Notes: generated from the letters alone by a model not told the origin. Positions 9,950-21,894 are shown, numbered from the stretch's first letter. The stretch: DNA of 64,000 nucleotides from Aliivibrio fischeri (GCA_038993745.2 CP160629.1:1-64000); one strand, 5' to 3'. Program-made: numbers and translations.

Positions 9950-11029
9950 ATGCCATTATCTCGTTTAATCATTAATGATTTTCGTAATATAACGACGTGT
10001 GATATTCAATTATCATCCGGCTTTAACTTTGTTATTGGCCCTAATGGCAGTGGAAAAACCAGTGTCCTTGAAGCGATTTATTTGCTCGGACATGGGCGTT
10101 CATTTAAGAGCTCGTTAACAGGTCGAATTATTCGAAATGACTGTGACGAGCTTTTTATTCATGGACGATTTACCACTCCAGAGCTGTTTGAATTACCTAT
10201 TGGTATAAATAAACAGCGCGATGGCACAACTGAGGTTAAAATAGGCGGAGAAAGTGGTCAAAAACTGGCACAATTAGCGAAAGTGTTACCACTTCAATTA
10301 ATTCACCCTGAAGGGTTTGAATTAGTTACCGATGGCCCTAAATTTCGCCGTGCATTTATCGATTGGGGAGTGTTTCACGTGGAACCTGCATTTTATGATG
10401 CATGGAGCCGAGTGAAGCGATTAACCAAACAACGTAATGCATTATTAAAAACGGCAAATAGCTATCGTGAATTGAGTTATTGGGATTTGGAACTTGCTCA
10501 ACTGGCTGAGAAGATCGATCAGTGGCGAGTGGATTACATCAATCACATATCTGAAGCAACTCAACAAATATGTCAGGCATTCTTACCAGAATATGACATA
10601 AAGCTGTCATACTATCGCGGTTGGGACAGAGAAACCCCATACGCAGAATTGCTCAAGAAGAACTTTGAGCGTGATAAACAGCTGGGCTATACCGTTGGCG
10701 GCCCAAATAAAGCCGACTTAAGAATTAAAGTTGCAGGCACTCCTGTTGAGGATGTGTTGTCTCGCGGTCAACTTAAGTTGATGGTGTGTGCATTACGATT
10801 AGCACAAGGACAACATTTAACTGAGGCAACAGGAAAGCAATGCATCTATTTAATAGACGATTTTGCTTCTGAACTGGATAGCCATCGTCGCCAATTGCTG
10901 GCTCAATATTTGAAACAGACAAAGGCGCAGGTGTTTATTAGTTCGATTACTGCTGAACAGATTGCAGATATGCATGATGATGAAAGCAAGATGTTCGAGA
11001 TTGAACATGGCAAAATAGCCCAAGGATAA
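9950..11029 (+). CDS. recF: DNA replication and repair protein RecF
   Basis: RecF is an SMC-like ATPase that helps RecOR load RecA at gaps. In 359 residues it has Walker A GPNGSGKT (30-37), the signature region LSRGQLK and Walker [12 protein letters not shown] near the C terminus. It follows dnaN closely and precedes gyrB by 17 bases. A near-parS sequence lies inside this coding region (10371-10386). Confidence 0.97.
   Translation: MPLSRLIINDFRNITTCDIQLSSGFNFVIGPNGSGKTSVLEAIYLLGHGRSFKSSLTGRIIRNDCDELFIHGRFTTPELFELPIGINKQRDGTTEVKIGGESGQKLAQLAKVLPLQLIHPEGFELVTDGPKFRRAFIDWGVFHVEPAFYDAWSRVKRLTKQRNALLKTANSYRELSYWDLELAQLAEKIDQWRVDYINHISEATQQICQAFLPEYDIKLSYYRGWDRETPYAELLKKNFERDKQLGYTVGGPNKADLRIKVAGTPVEDVLSRGQLKLMVCALRLAQGQHLTEATGKQCIYLIDDFASELDSHRRQLLAQYLKQTKAQVFISSITAEQIADMHDDESKMFEIEHGKIAQG
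10371..10386. other. parS: parS-like site inside recF (14 of 16 matches)
   Basis: TGTTTCACGTGGAACC differs from the widely conserved ParB-binding parS sequence TGTTTCACGTGAAACA at two positions. It is the weakest of six parS-like sites in the window and lies within the recF reading frame, so it may also reflect codon choice (VFHVEP). Confidence 0.5.
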
Positions 11030-11043
11030 AAACGCGAGAGTAA

Positions 11044-13464
<2,421 letters not shown>

Positions 13465-13465
13465 T

Positions 13466-13630
13466 CTGAGCAAATATTTGCTGTAATCACTGATTTCTGT
13501 GTCGAAGGTGCCCACTTATGTTCATAAGCTCCGCGCCTTCTCCTTGAACTAAGCGATTACAGCGGCAATTTATCTCAACTTAGAATTTAGATATATGAGG
13601 AAGCACTGCTGTTGGCGGTGCTTTTTTTTA
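13466..13630 (+). ncRNA. Candidate structured RNA downstream of gyrB, ending in a terminator
   Basis: Four nested pairings form one long rod: CTGAG 13466-13470 with CTTAG 13579-13583; GCTGTAATC 13480-13488 with GATTACAGC 13555-13563; GAAGGTGC 13504-13511 with GCGCCTTC 13533-13540; CTTAT 13515-13519 with ATAAG 13524-13528. A terminator stem follows (13602-13609 with 13615-13622, then eight T). The segment CCTTGAACTAAG..TTACAGC recalls the 3' side of 6S RNA from memory, but the whole is shorter than 6S RNA and the match is unproven. It could be a gyrB 3'-UTR element or a separate sRNA. Confidence 0.5.
13602..13630 (+). terminator. Rho-independent terminator of gyrB or the downstream RNA
   Basis: AGCACTGC and GCGGTGCT form an 8-bp stem (one G-U pair) with a 5-base loop, followed by a run of eight T. 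Confidence 0.85.
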
Positions 13631-13717
13631 TCTGAAATTTGAGGCGTTATTTTTATTTATTGTTCATAGAGTTAGTGGTGTTTTTGGTTTAAATCGAAAA
13701 ATAAATAGCCTTTATCT

Positions 13718-13746
13718 CTTGAAAGTAAAAACAGTAAACCACATAT
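13718..13746 (+). promoter_or_regulatory. Sigma-32 heat-shock promoter of ibpA
   Basis: CTTGAAA (13718-13724) and CCACATAT (13739-13746), separated by 14 bases, match the sigma-32 consensus CTTGAAA and CCCCATNT with one mismatch. Transcription would start near 13752 and give a leader of about 135 bases before the ibpA start codon. Confidence 0.75.
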
Positions 13747-13859
13747 CTAGTTATGAAGAGGATGCCGATAGGGTCTTCTGAAAATGACTTGTCCAAAAAG
13801 GAAAGTCTTACAATTTATTAGAGTCAACTAAGGACCCAAAGTTAGGGGTAGTTGTACTC

Positions 13860-13884
13860 ACTATTGCTTAAATTAAAGGATAGT
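13860..13884 (+). promoter_or_regulatory. ROSE-like RNA thermometer hairpin over the ibpA ribosome-binding site
   Basis: ACTATTGCTT (13860-13869) pairs with AAGGATAGT (13876-13884) across a 6-base loop, with G13866 bulged opposite the Shine-Dalgarno sequence AAGGA (13876-13880). The UUGCU motif with a bulged G facing the Shine-Dalgarno is the hallmark of ROSE thermometers, which release small heat-shock gene mRNAs for translation at high temperature. The ATG follows at 13888. Confidence 0.75.
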
Positions 13885-13887
13885 ATT

Positions 13888-14322
13888 ATGCGTAATGTAG
13901 ATTTCACACCTCTGTACCGTTCAGCAATTGGTTTTGACCGTCTTTTCAATCAAATGGAAAATCATTCGGCAAAAACAAATGGCGGTTACCCTCCGTACAA
14001 TATTGAACAGCAATCTGAAAATAAATACCGTATTACTATGGCGGTAGCTGGCTTTGCTGATAATCAAATCGATTTAACTCAACACGAGAATATGCTGATT
14101 GTTCGTGGTGAACGTCCAAAAGACATTGAAGAAAAAACGTATTTATACCAAGGCATTGCTGAGCGTGACTTTGAACGTAAATTCCAATTAGCGGATTACG
14201 TGAAAGTGGTGGGCGCAACGATGGAAAATGGATTATTACACGTAGATTTAGAGCGTGAAATTCCAGAAGCAATGCAGCCTCGTAAGATTGCAATTAATGG
14301 CAATAACTTGCTTGAAGGCTAA
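13888..14322 (+). CDS. ibpA: Small heat-shock protein IbpA (Hsp20 family)
   Basis: IbpA-type proteins bind unfolding clients and hold them for DnaK/ClpB. The 144-residue product starts [20 protein letters not shown], the typical IbpA N terminus, and carries the alpha-crystallin domain ([10 protein letters not shown] through [12 protein letters not shown]) and a C-terminal PRKIAING, containing the I-x-I-type tail. The ATG at 13888 is preferred over the in-frame TTG at 13852 because the Shine-Dalgarno AAGGA ends 7 bases before it. Upstream signals indicate dual heat control, by sigma-32 and by an RNA thermometer. Confidence 0.95.
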   Translation: MRNVDFTPLYRSAIGFDRLFNQMENHSAKTNGGYPPYNIEQQSENKYRITMAVAGFADNQIDLTQHENMLIVRGERPKDIEEKTYLYQGIAERDFERKFQLADYVKVVGATMENGLLHVDLEREIPEAMQPRKIAINGNNLLEG

Positions 14323-14352
14323 TACTTAACAGTATTTATTATTGAAAATAAA

Positions 14353-14375
14353 GGCGCTGTGATAGCGCCTTTTTT
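14353..14375. terminator. Bidirectional terminator between ibpA and avtA
   Basis: GGCGCT (14353-14358) and AGCGCC (14364-14369) form a stem followed by seven T on the plus strand; an A-rich stretch lies before the stem. It serves convergent ibpA and avtA. Confidence 0.85.
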
Positions 14376-14437
14376 TGTGCCTGTATTTTATTACAGCGGG
14401 TATTAGAAAAAGCAATGAGTCATGAGTACAAATTTAT

Positions 14438-15685
14438 TTACTCTGAATAGGCCTTAAGCACTTCTTCTGCAATGATATTAATGCCTTTTTGCATCATGTC
14501 TTCATCTTGAACGTAATTCATACGTAAGCATTGATGAGCATGCTCCCAGCTGTCATCTTGTCCAATAAAGAAGTATTCACCCGGAACAATGAGTACACCA
14601 CGCGCTTTCAAGCGTTTGTACAGTTCCATCGTCGTGATAGGCAGTTCATCAAACCATAGCCATAAGAAAATAGCACCTTCAGGTTTATGGATGCGGAAAC
14701 GTGGATCAGTTATCGCTGTTTGTAGCATGTTCACCGCTGTTTGCGACTTTTCACGATAGAAAGGCTGTATTACGTTTTCACTTAAACGTAATAAATCACC
14801 GGATTCAATCATGTGTAATCCCATTGCTGGACCAACACTACCAGGAGCAAGATTGATAATGCCATTTAGATTTGTAATGGCTTCGGTCATCTTCTCATTT
14901 GCAATTACAATACCGCAGCGTAATCCCGGCAATCCTAGTTTAGATAAACTCATACATAGGATGGTATTGTCGTTCCAGAATGGTGTGACCTCTTCAAAGA
15001 TAATGTTCGGGAAAGGGGTGCCATAAGCATTATCTAGAATCAGTGGGATGTTATTTTCACGCGCTAATTTATCTAGCTTAATGACTTCTTCGTCTGTAAT
15101 TACATTACCTGTAGGGTTCGTAGGGCGAGAAACGCAAATCGCTCCGATGGATTCATCAACGGTGAGTTGACTGAAATCGACGTGATATTTAAAGAGTCCA
15201 TTGTCTAATAACTCAATTTCAGGACGATAAGAAATAAAGCTATCAAATTCCAACTCAGAATCGGCGTACCCAATGTATTCCGGTGCAAGAGGAAGTAATA
15301 TTTTCTTTTTTGAACCGTCCGCGTAAGTACCAGCTAATAGATTGAATAAGCTAAAGAAAGCACTTTGAGAGCCATTCGTTAAAGAGATGTTTTTTTCTGA
15401 AATATCCCAACCGTAAGTTTCTTTTAATAGCTTTGCTAATGCTTTTACAAAGCTGTCTTTACCTTGAGGACCATCGTAGTTGGCCATTGCCGCAATGAGC
15501 TCACCAGAATCGAGCATTTTTTGTGAGGCGTCTTTAAAGTAGTCGAGCATGGCGGGAATACCAGCAGGGTTACCACCACCGAGCATGATGGCTCCAGGTG
15601 TACGTAAACCATCATTTAAATCATCCATTAATTGAGTGATCCCGCTGTAACGAGTAAATTTTTCGCCAAATTGAGTAAACTTCAT
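14438..15685 (-). CDS. avtA: Valine-pyruvate aminotransferase AvtA
   Basis: AvtA is a PLP-dependent fold-type I transaminase that interconverts valine plus pyruvate and 2-oxoisovalerate plus alanine. The 415-residue protein carries LMDDLNDGLRTPGAIMLGGG, NYDGPQGKD, the NGSQSAFF segment, SRPTNPTGN, the PLP lysine in SLSKLGLPGLR, and the C-terminal arginine region CLRMNYVQ. The sequence closely follows E. coli AvtA as recalled. It is monocistronic, convergent with ibpA and divergent from glyQ. Confidence 0.9.
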   Translation of the reverse strand: MKFTQFGEKFTRYSGITQLMDDLNDGLRTPGAIMLGGGNPAGIPAMLDYFKDASQKMLDSGELIAAMANYDGPQGKDSFVKALAKLLKETYGWDISEKNISLTNGSQSAFFSLFNLLAGTYADGSKKKILLPLAPEYIGYADSELEFDSFISYRPEIELLDNGLFKYHVDFSQLTVDESIGAICVSRPTNPTGNVITDEEVIKLDKLARENNIPLILDNAYGTPFPNIIFEEVTPFWNDNTILCMSLSKLGLPGLRCGIVIANEKMTEAITNLNGIINLAPGSVGPAMGLHMIESGDLLRLSENVIQPFYREKSQTAVNMLQTAITDPRFRIHKPEGAIFLWLWFDELPITTMELYKRLKARGVLIVPGEYFFIGQDDSWEHAHQCLRMNYVQDEDMMQKGINIIAEEVLKAYSE

Positions 15686-15913
15686 TACGACTACCGCGCT
15701 AATTGTTGAGTCTGAGTATTGATTGTTTTAACAACATACCTCAACACCAAACAGAGTTAAAGAGGCAAGATAATCACCATTTTTATTGCTTAGCATGTAA
15801 AGTCACGGTGAATTTTAAGAAAGTGCTTATTTTTGCTACTCCCAAAGAGCCTCGTAAGGTATAGTTACTTGTTATATTTTTATTTATTACTAACGAATCG
15901 CGCGAATTAAATT

Positions 15914-16833
15914 ATGCAAAAATACGATATCAAAACCTTCCAGGGAATGATCCTCGCGCTGCAGGATTATTGGGCACAAAACGGTTGTACCATTGTACAG
16001 CCTCTAGATATGGAAGTAGGTGCAGGCACCTCTCACCCGATGACTTGTTTACGTGCACTTGGCCCAGAGCCAATGTCAACAGCTTACGTACAACCATCTC
16101 GTCGTCCTACTGATGGCCGTTACGGTGAAAACCCGAACCGTCTTCAGCACTACTACCAATTTCAAGTTGCTTTGAAACCATCGCCTGACAACATTCAAGA
16201 GTTGTACTTAGGCTCTCTAGAAGTGCTTGGTATCGACCCATTAGTTCACGATATTCGTTTCGTTGAAGACAACTGGGAAAACCCAACACTAGGTGCATGG
16301 GTTTAGGTTGGGAAATCTGGCTAAACGGTATGGAAGTAACGCAATTTACTTACTTCCAACAAGTAGGTGGTCTTGAGTGTAAACCAGTAACGGGTGAAAT
16401 CACTTACGGTATTGAGCGTCTTGCTATGTACATTCAAGAAGTTGACTCTGTTTACGATCTTGTATGGAACATTGGTCCTGATGGTACTGCCGTTACTTAC
16501 GGTGACATTTTCCACCAAAACGAAGTTGAGCAATCGACTTATAACTTCGAGCACGCAGACGTTGATTTCTTATTTGGTTTCTTCGACCAATGTGAAAAAG
16601 AATCTAAAGAGCTTTTAGAGTTAGAAAAACCGCTTCCTCTTCCTGCTTATGAGCGCATCCTAAAAGCAGCTCACGCATTTAACTTATTAGATGCACGTAA
16701 AGCGATCTCTGTAACTGAACGTCAACGTTACATCCTTCGTATCCGTAACCTAACTAAAGCGGTTGCAGAAGCATACTATGCATCACGTGAAGCCCTAGGT
16801 TTCCCAATGTGTAAGAAGAACGAGGAGAAGTAA
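15914..16833 (+). pseudogene. glyQ: Glycyl-tRNA synthetase alpha subunit, frameshifted in this sequence
   Basis: The reading frame encodes a normal GlyQ N terminus ([20 protein letters not shown]) up to NPTLGAW, then hits a stop. The remaining product continues in another frame from [16 protein letters not shown] to the end. Restoring one G to the GGG run at 16299-16301 rejoins both halves into a full-length GlyQ of about 306 residues. GlyQ with GlyS forms the essential alpha2-beta2 enzyme that charges tRNA-Gly, and no second copy is visible, so a sequencing or assembly error is far more likely than gene death. glyS starts 2 bases after the glyQ stop. Confidence 0.92.
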
Positions 16834-16835
16834 TC

Positions 16836-18902
16836 ATGGCGAAGAATTTTCTAATTGAATTAGGTACAGAAGAGCTTCCACCAACAGCACTTCGTTCATT
16901 AGCTGAAGCGTTTGCATCAAACTTTGAAGCAGAATTAAAAGCAGCTGATTTAGCACACCAAGGTGTTAAATGGTATGCAACACCACGTCGTTTAGCACTT
17001 AAAGTTGCTGAACTAGCAGAAAGCCAAGCAGATAAAGTAGTTGAGAAACGCGGTCCTGCTGTTTCTGCTGCATTTGATGCTGATGGTAACCCAACAAAAG
17101 CGGCTCAAGGTTGGGCTCGTGGTAACGGTATTACGGTTGAACAAGCTGATCGTCTAAAAACAGACAAAGGCGAGTGGCTACTTCATAAAGAAGAAGTAAA
17201 AGGCAAACCAGTACAAGAGCTTGTTGTTGATTTTGCAGCAAAAGCATTAGCTGGCCTACCTATCCCTAAAGCAATGCGCTGGGGTAACTCTGACATTCAA
17301 TTCATTCGTCCAGTAAAAACACTGACTATCCTATTAGGTGACGAGCTGATTGAAGGTTCTATCTTAGGCGTGAGTTCTGCTCGTACACTTCGTGGTCACC
17401 GTTTTATGGGTGAATCTGAATTTACGATTGATTCTGCTGCTCAATACCCTGCGATTTTAGAAGAGCGCGGTAAAGTAATGGCTGATTACGATGCTCGTAA
17501 AGCTATCATCCTAGCTGATTCTGAAAAAGCGGCAGCTGCAGTAGGCGGTAAAGCGGATTTAGAAGACGATCTTGTAGAAGAAGTAACGTCATTAGTAGAA
17601 TGGCCTGTTGTTCTTACTGCTAAGTTTGAAGAAGAGTTCTTAAAAGTACCTTCAGAAGCATTAGTGTACACAATGAAGGGCGATCAGAAGTACTTCCCTG
17701 TATACGATGAGAACAAGAAACTGCTTCCTAACTTTATTTTCGTATCTAACATTGAGTCTAAAGAGCCTCGTCATGTTATTGAAGGTAATGAAAAGGTAGT
17801 TCGTCCACGTCTTGCTGACGCAGAGTTCTTCTTTAATACAGACCGTAAGCGTCCGCTTATCGACCGTCTACCTGAATTAGAACAAGCTATCTTCCAGAAG
17901 CAATTAGGTACGATCAAAGATAAAACTGACCGTATTACTGAGCTTGCAGGTTACATTGCTGAACAAATTGGTGCTGATGTTGAGAAATCTCAACGTGCAG
18001 GTCTTTTAGCTAAATGTGACTTGATGACATCTATGGTATTTGAATTTACAGATACACAAGGTGTAATGGGTATGCACTACGCAACTCATGATGGTGAAGA
18101 TGAGCAAGTAGCATTAGCTCTTTACGAGCAATACATGCCACGCTTTGCTGGTGATGATTTACCAAGTACTGATATTTCTTCTGCTGTAGCAATGGCGGAT
18201 AAATTAGATACGCTTGTTGGTATTTTCGGTATTGGTCAAGCACCTAAAGGTTCTGATCCATTTGCACTTCGTCGTGCGGCTCTAGGTGTTCTACGTATTA
18301 TCGTTGAGAAAGAATACAACTTAGATTTAGTTGATCTTGTTGCAAAAGCACAATCTCTGTTTGGCGATAAACTATCGAATGCAAATGTAGCGACTGACGT
18401 AATTGACTTCATGTTAGGTCGTTTCCGCGCATGGTACCAAGATGAAGGTTTCAGTGTAGACATCATCCAAGCGGTTCTTGCTCGTCGTCCTACAAAACCA
18501 GCTGATTTCGATAAGCGTGTGAAAGCGGTATCTCACTTCCGTGAATTAGATGCAGCAGAATCACTAGCAGCAGCGAATAAGCGTGTTGGTAATATCCTAG
18601 CTAAATTTGATGGTGAGCTTGCTCAAGAGATTGATCTTGCTCTTCTACAAGAAGATGCTGAGAAAGCATTAGCTGAGAAAGTTGAAATCTTAGCTGAAGC
18701 GCTAGAACCTGTATTTGCAGCTGGTAACTACCAAGAAGCGTTAAGTCGTCTTGCAGAACTACGTGAACCTGTAGATGCGTTCTTCGATAACGTAATGGTT
18801 ATGGCTGATGACGAAGCACTTAAGACAAACCGTCTAACGCTTCTGAATAAGCTACGTAACTTATTCTTAGATATTGCTGATATTTCTCTTCTTCAAAAAT
18901 AA
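16836..18902 (+). CDS. glyS: Glycyl-tRNA synthetase beta subunit
   Basis: GlyS is the large tRNA-recognition subunit of the tetrameric glycyl-tRNA synthetase. The 688-residue protein starts [20 protein letters not shown], the family hallmark, and has the [13 protein letters not shown] and [10 protein letters not shown] segments. Its C-terminal part is a helical anticodon-binding-like region ending [16 protein letters not shown]. It is translationally coupled to glyQ, with a 2-base gap and an upstream GAGGAG ribosome-binding site. Confidence 0.97.
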   Translation: MAKNFLIELGTEELPPTALRSLAEAFASNFEAELKAADLAHQGVKWYATPRRLALKVAELAESQADKVVEKRGPAVSAAFDADGNPTKAAQGWARGNGITVEQADRLKTDKGEWLLHKEEVKGKPVQELVVDFAAKALAGLPIPKAMRWGNSDIQFIRPVKTLTILLGDELIEGSILGVSSARTLRGHRFMGESEFTIDSAAQYPAILEERGKVMADYDARKAIILADSEKAAAAVGGKADLEDDLVEEVTSLVEWPVVLTAKFEEEFLKVPSEALVYTMKGDQKYFPVYDENKKLLPNFIFVSNIESKEPRHVIEGNEKVVRPRLADAEFFFNTDRKRPLIDRLPELEQAIFQKQLGTIKDKTDRITELAGYIAEQIGADVEKSQRAGLLAKCDLMTSMVFEFTDTQGVMGMHYATHDGEDEQVALALYEQYMPRFAGDDLPSTDISSAVAMADKLDTLVGIFGIGQAPKGSDPFALRRAALGVLRIIVEKEYNLDLVDLVAKAQSLFGDKLSNANVATDVIDFMLGRFRAWYQDEGFSVDIIQAVLARRPTKPADFDKRVKAVSHFRELDAAESLAAANKRVGNILAKFDGELAQEIDLALLQEDAEKALAEKVEILAEALEPVFAAGNYQEALSRLAELREPVDAFFDNVMVMADDEALKTNRLTLLNKLRNLFLDIADISLLQK

Positions 18903-18922
18903 GAAATAGCCTTATCAAATGA

Positions 18923-18952
18923 AATACCTCGCTAATGCGGGGTATTTTTTTG
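18923..18952 (+). terminator. Terminator of glyQS
   Basis: AATACCTCGC (18923-18932) and GCGGGGTATT (18937-18946) pair into a 10-bp stem with one G-U pair and a 4-base loop, followed by a T run. Confidence 0.9.
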
Positions 18953-19047
18953 TCTAAATATCGTATTTTCGAAAATTAGAGATTAATAATGTTGTTAACA
19001 ATGGCTACAATTGAGTCACTGTTATTATTTTTAGGTTTCTGATTTCG

Positions 19048-20688
19048 ATGAAATTGTCTGTTTGTGCAACACTTATTTCGCTGTCTTTATTAGTTGGGTG
19101 TCAAAGTACGCCATCAACTGATAATTCTTCTTTATCAGAAAACTCATCAAATCCATCATCTGACATAGCCAAGTCAACTAATAACGATGCAGCTGATAGC
19201 GTAGATATCATTTGTCCTCAGCTAGGCATTCAACCTGTAACTGTCGCTGTTTCTGATTTGTGGGCCGATGGTGAGGTTGTCACCGATGCTTATACTGGGC
19301 GCATTGCTCAAGTGAAAAATGGTAGCGTTACTTTAACGCCAAGTCGTCATAGTGGTGGCTTATTGCTGTTAGAATCAAAAAAAGAAGAAGTCCCTTTTCA
19401 ATGGAAGAATGCGACTTTCTACCACATCGCAACGGATAGATTCTTTAATGGTAACAGTTGGAATGATCACAGCTATGGTCGACAAAAAACGGCACAAGGT
19501 TTTCAAGGCGGTGATATCGCAGGACTTACTCAAAAACTAGATTATTTAGCTGAGTTAGGTGTCGATGTTCTTTGGCTTTCGACGCCATTAGAGCAAGTGC
19601 ATGGTTGGCTTCCAGGGAAAAACGGTAATTCTCCTGAATACCCATATGCAGGTGGAGCTACATTAGATTGGACTCAGCTTGATACCAATATGGGTACTGA
19701 GCAAGAGATGAGAATATTTGTGGATTCAGCTCATCAGTTAGGTATGCGAGTTGTATGGAGTGTTGATACCGTTCCATCAGAGCCAAGCCTTGCAGACTTA
19801 CAACAATTTAATATCCAACCTAAAGATGGAAGTGACCTTCCTAGTTACTGGAATGAATGGCAACCGAAAGATGGTCAAAACCTGACTAATTATCTTGATG
19901 CATTTAAAGACGAAAATGGACAAGTACCACAGTGGTGGTCACCTGCGTGGTCAGATCCTAGTAGTGAAGGTAATATTTCCACGCCTGAGTTCTTTGCAAA
20001 TAAACCCGTAACCAATGTAGCTCAAGTGAGTCGAGCTAAAAATGAAGTACTAACTCAATGGATAACGACGTGGGTTGCTAAATTTGGCATTGATGGGGTG
20101 GTTTTATCGGATTCAACACCACAATTGACCCAAAAGATAGAGGCGAGTGCGAGTAAAGCTTTTGAATTATGGAAAACACATAATCAATATAAGGCACTTG
20201 AATCCTCTTCTTTCCTAGTTGTTGATTTAAATGAGAAGGAATCATTTAAACCGCAAATAGTGTCGATGCAGAAAAATAAAGACCAGTGTTTTAGTCAATT
20301 TACTTATCGTTTATCTACGACTGAGAAATCACATGATCTATACGCGATTAATTGGTTTGAAGAACGTGGTTTAGATGAGCTATCTGAAGCAAATTACTCT
20401 GAGTACAGAGATACGGCTTCAGCTCTTTTATTATCACAAGGTAATATTGCTATTTGGTATGGCGATGAAACGGCTAAAAGCGGTGAGGCTTACAGCGAGA
20501 TGAATTGGGGTCAAATGACTGGATTACGCTTATCTCTTATGTCTCATTGGAAAAAACTATTAGCTTTTAGAGCAAACCACTCTGCATTATCTGATGGAGA
20601 ATATCAGGTTATTGAAAACAATAGTTACTATGCTTTTATCCGAAAAAATAAGTCAGACAATGTGATGGTTGTTTACACTGGTGAATAG
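19048..20688 (+). CDS. Alpha-amylase-like (GH13) lipoprotein, catalytic residues apparently lost
   Basis: The 546-residue protein has a lipoprotein signal peptide (LLVGC, Cys18), a Ser/Asn-rich linker, then a GH13 barrel resembling E. coli MalS (ATFYHIATDRFFNGNSWNDH, GGDIAGLTQKLDYLAELGVDVLW, QVHGW, DTNMGTE). The usual region I D-V-x-x-N-H is replaced by RVVWSVDT. The nucleophile region GFRVD is replaced by GVVLSD, with Ser at the Asp position and no Arg. The HD of region IV is also not recognisable. It is therefore probably an envelope-anchored pseudo-enzyme or binding protein, not an active amylase. It stands alone after the glyQS terminator. Confidence 0.8.
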   Translation: MKLSVCATLISLSLLVGCQSTPSTDNSSLSENSSNPSSDIAKSTNNDAADSVDIICPQLGIQPVTVAVSDLWADGEVVTDAYTGRIAQVKNGSVTLTPSRHSGGLLLLESKKEEVPFQWKNATFYHIATDRFFNGNSWNDHSYGRQKTAQGFQGGDIAGLTQKLDYLAELGVDVLWLSTPLEQVHGWLPGKNGNSPEYPYAGGATLDWTQLDTNMGTEQEMRIFVDSAHQLGMRVVWSVDTVPSEPSLADLQQFNIQPKDGSDLPSYWNEWQPKDGQNLTNYLDAFKDENGQVPQWWSPAWSDPSSEGNISTPEFFANKPVTNVAQVSRAKNEVLTQWITTWVAKFGIDGVVLSDSTPQLTQKIEASASKAFELWKTHNQYKALESSSFLVVDLNEKESFKPQIVSMQKNKDQCFSQFTYRLSTTEKSHDLYAINWFEERGLDELSEANYSEYRDTASALLLSQGNIAIWYGDETAKSGEAYSEMNWGQMTGLRLSLMSHWKKLLAFRANHSALSDGEYQVIENNSYYAFIRKNKSDNVMVVYTGE

Positions 20689-20822
20689 TTAAGTTGTCAC
20701 CAAAGTTTAATAAAATCAGAATAAGAGTGTGATACTAGGCACATAGCTTTTGTTCTAGAGGTGATAATCTACAGTTAGAATAAGTTGTATTGGTAGATGT
20801 TTCTTAAGGAAAGGAGCTTATC

Positions 20823-21074
20823 ATGACTCGTTTTTTAGCTATATCCCCTCAAAGTCAATGCTATCTATTTACTGTCGCATTAGCTCTTAATTTATTAGGG
20901 ATGGTACTTACTGATATGTGGGTACCTATGGTGGTTGGTGCAATCATTACAACAGGATTGTCAGTTGATGCTTGGGTTCGGGTACATTATGTATTACCGA
21001 TGAGAAAAGAGTTGAGAAACTTACAGAATCAAATTGAAGTGATACAAAAGCTAGCACGAGATATCAATACGTAG
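20823..21074 (+). CDS. Small membrane protein of unknown function (83 aa)
   Basis: I do not recognise a family. The 83-residue product has two predicted hydrophobic segments (about 14-30 and 34-50) and a charged C-terminal helix (MRKELRNLQNQIEVIQKLAR) that looks coiled-coil prone. A strong AAGGAAAGGAG ribosome-binding site precedes the ATG, which supports real translation. It is followed by a hairpin terminator shared with convergent tusA. Confidence 0.7.
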   Translation: MTRFLAISPQSQCYLFTVALALNLLGMVLTDMWVPMVVGAIITTGLSVDAWVRVHYVLPMRKELRNLQNQIEVIQKLARDINT

Positions 21075-21082
21075 TTTATAAG

Positions 21083-21114
21083 AGAAAGGCAACCATTATG
21101 GTTGCCTTTTTTGT
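21083..21114. terminator. Bidirectional terminator between the 83-aa gene and tusA
   Basis: AAAGGCAACC and GGTTGCCTTT pair around an ATTAT loop and are followed by T on the plus strand, with A before the stem for the minus strand. Confidence 0.85.
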
Positions 21115-21119
21115 TCGTA

Positions 21120-21371
21120 TTATTTTGAAAGTCCTTTGCGGATCAAATAACGATAAGGAAGGGAATCAGTATCTTCTGCGATAAGTTCGTGATCCATAAA
21201 ACGGCAAAAACTAGGAATGTCTCTTGTCGTTGATGGGTCATCGGCTTTAATTAATAGTGTTTCACCATCTTCCATCTTTCGAATCGTTTTTCTAACCATC
21301 ATTACAGGTTCTGGGCAGCGTAATCCTTCTGCTTCTAGTGTTTGTGTTGCTGTATCAAAGTTGATGGTCAT
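21120..21371 (-). CDS. tusA: Sulfur carrier protein TusA
   Basis: TusA accepts persulfide sulfur from IscS and passes it to TusBCD for 2-thiouridine synthesis in tRNA. The 83-residue protein matches family length and has the signature [20 protein letters not shown] with the active cysteine (about Cys19). It is the single leftward gene between two small rightward membrane-protein genes. Confidence 0.94.
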   Translation of the reverse strand: MTINFDTATQTLEAEGLRCPEPVMMVRKTIRKMEDGETLLIKADDPSTTRDIPSFCRFMDHELIAEDTDSLPYRYLIRKGLSK

Positions 21372-21556
21372 GTTTGTATCTCTTTACAGTTAAAGGCGAC
21401 CGAGATCATACTGCTGTAAAAAAAATAATCAATACGCGTTGGCAAAGAACTGAAAAGGGAGTAGATTAAATTTAACAACAAATTAACATTGGAACGTTAA
21501 CTTGTTGTTTTATCCATTCTAACTCTCGGTTAGAAAGCAACAGAAGGATCGTCATT

Positions 21557-21748
21557 ATGCTTACTCAAATAGATCGCTTAACTATTTATTGTGTTCTTTG
21601 TCTTGTTACTATTAGTTCATTAGTATTGCGTACTCCTGAAAACATCAGTTTATTTCCACTTATTAGTTTGGCATCTGTGATGGTAGCGCTAACGGTAGAA
21701 TTAAAAACATGGTCAGAAGCAGAAACTGCGGAAGAACAAGATTCTTAA
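21557..21748 (+). CDS. Small membrane protein of unknown function (63 aa)
   Basis: The 63-residue product has two hydrophobic stretches (about 8-24 and 31-47) and a Glu-rich tail. No family is recognised. It is preceded by an AGAAGGAT ribosome-binding site, and a T-run hairpin region follows at about 21780-21845. The coding call rests on the ribosome-binding site and the coherent hydrophobic pattern only. Confidence 0.55.
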   Translation: MLTQIDRLTIYCVLCLVTISSLVLRTPENISLFPLISLASVMVALTVELKTWSEAETAEEQDS

Positions 21749-21894
21749 CTTACTTCTAAAAAACAAAAATACTCTCCAGTTTCCCGTTTTTTCATCATTC
21801 TTAATACCAAATAAGAGTTGAATGAAATGCGGGATTTTTTTTATTCAGAAAACAGTTACACTCACTAAGTAGATTAAGCCTAATAGGTAAGGTT

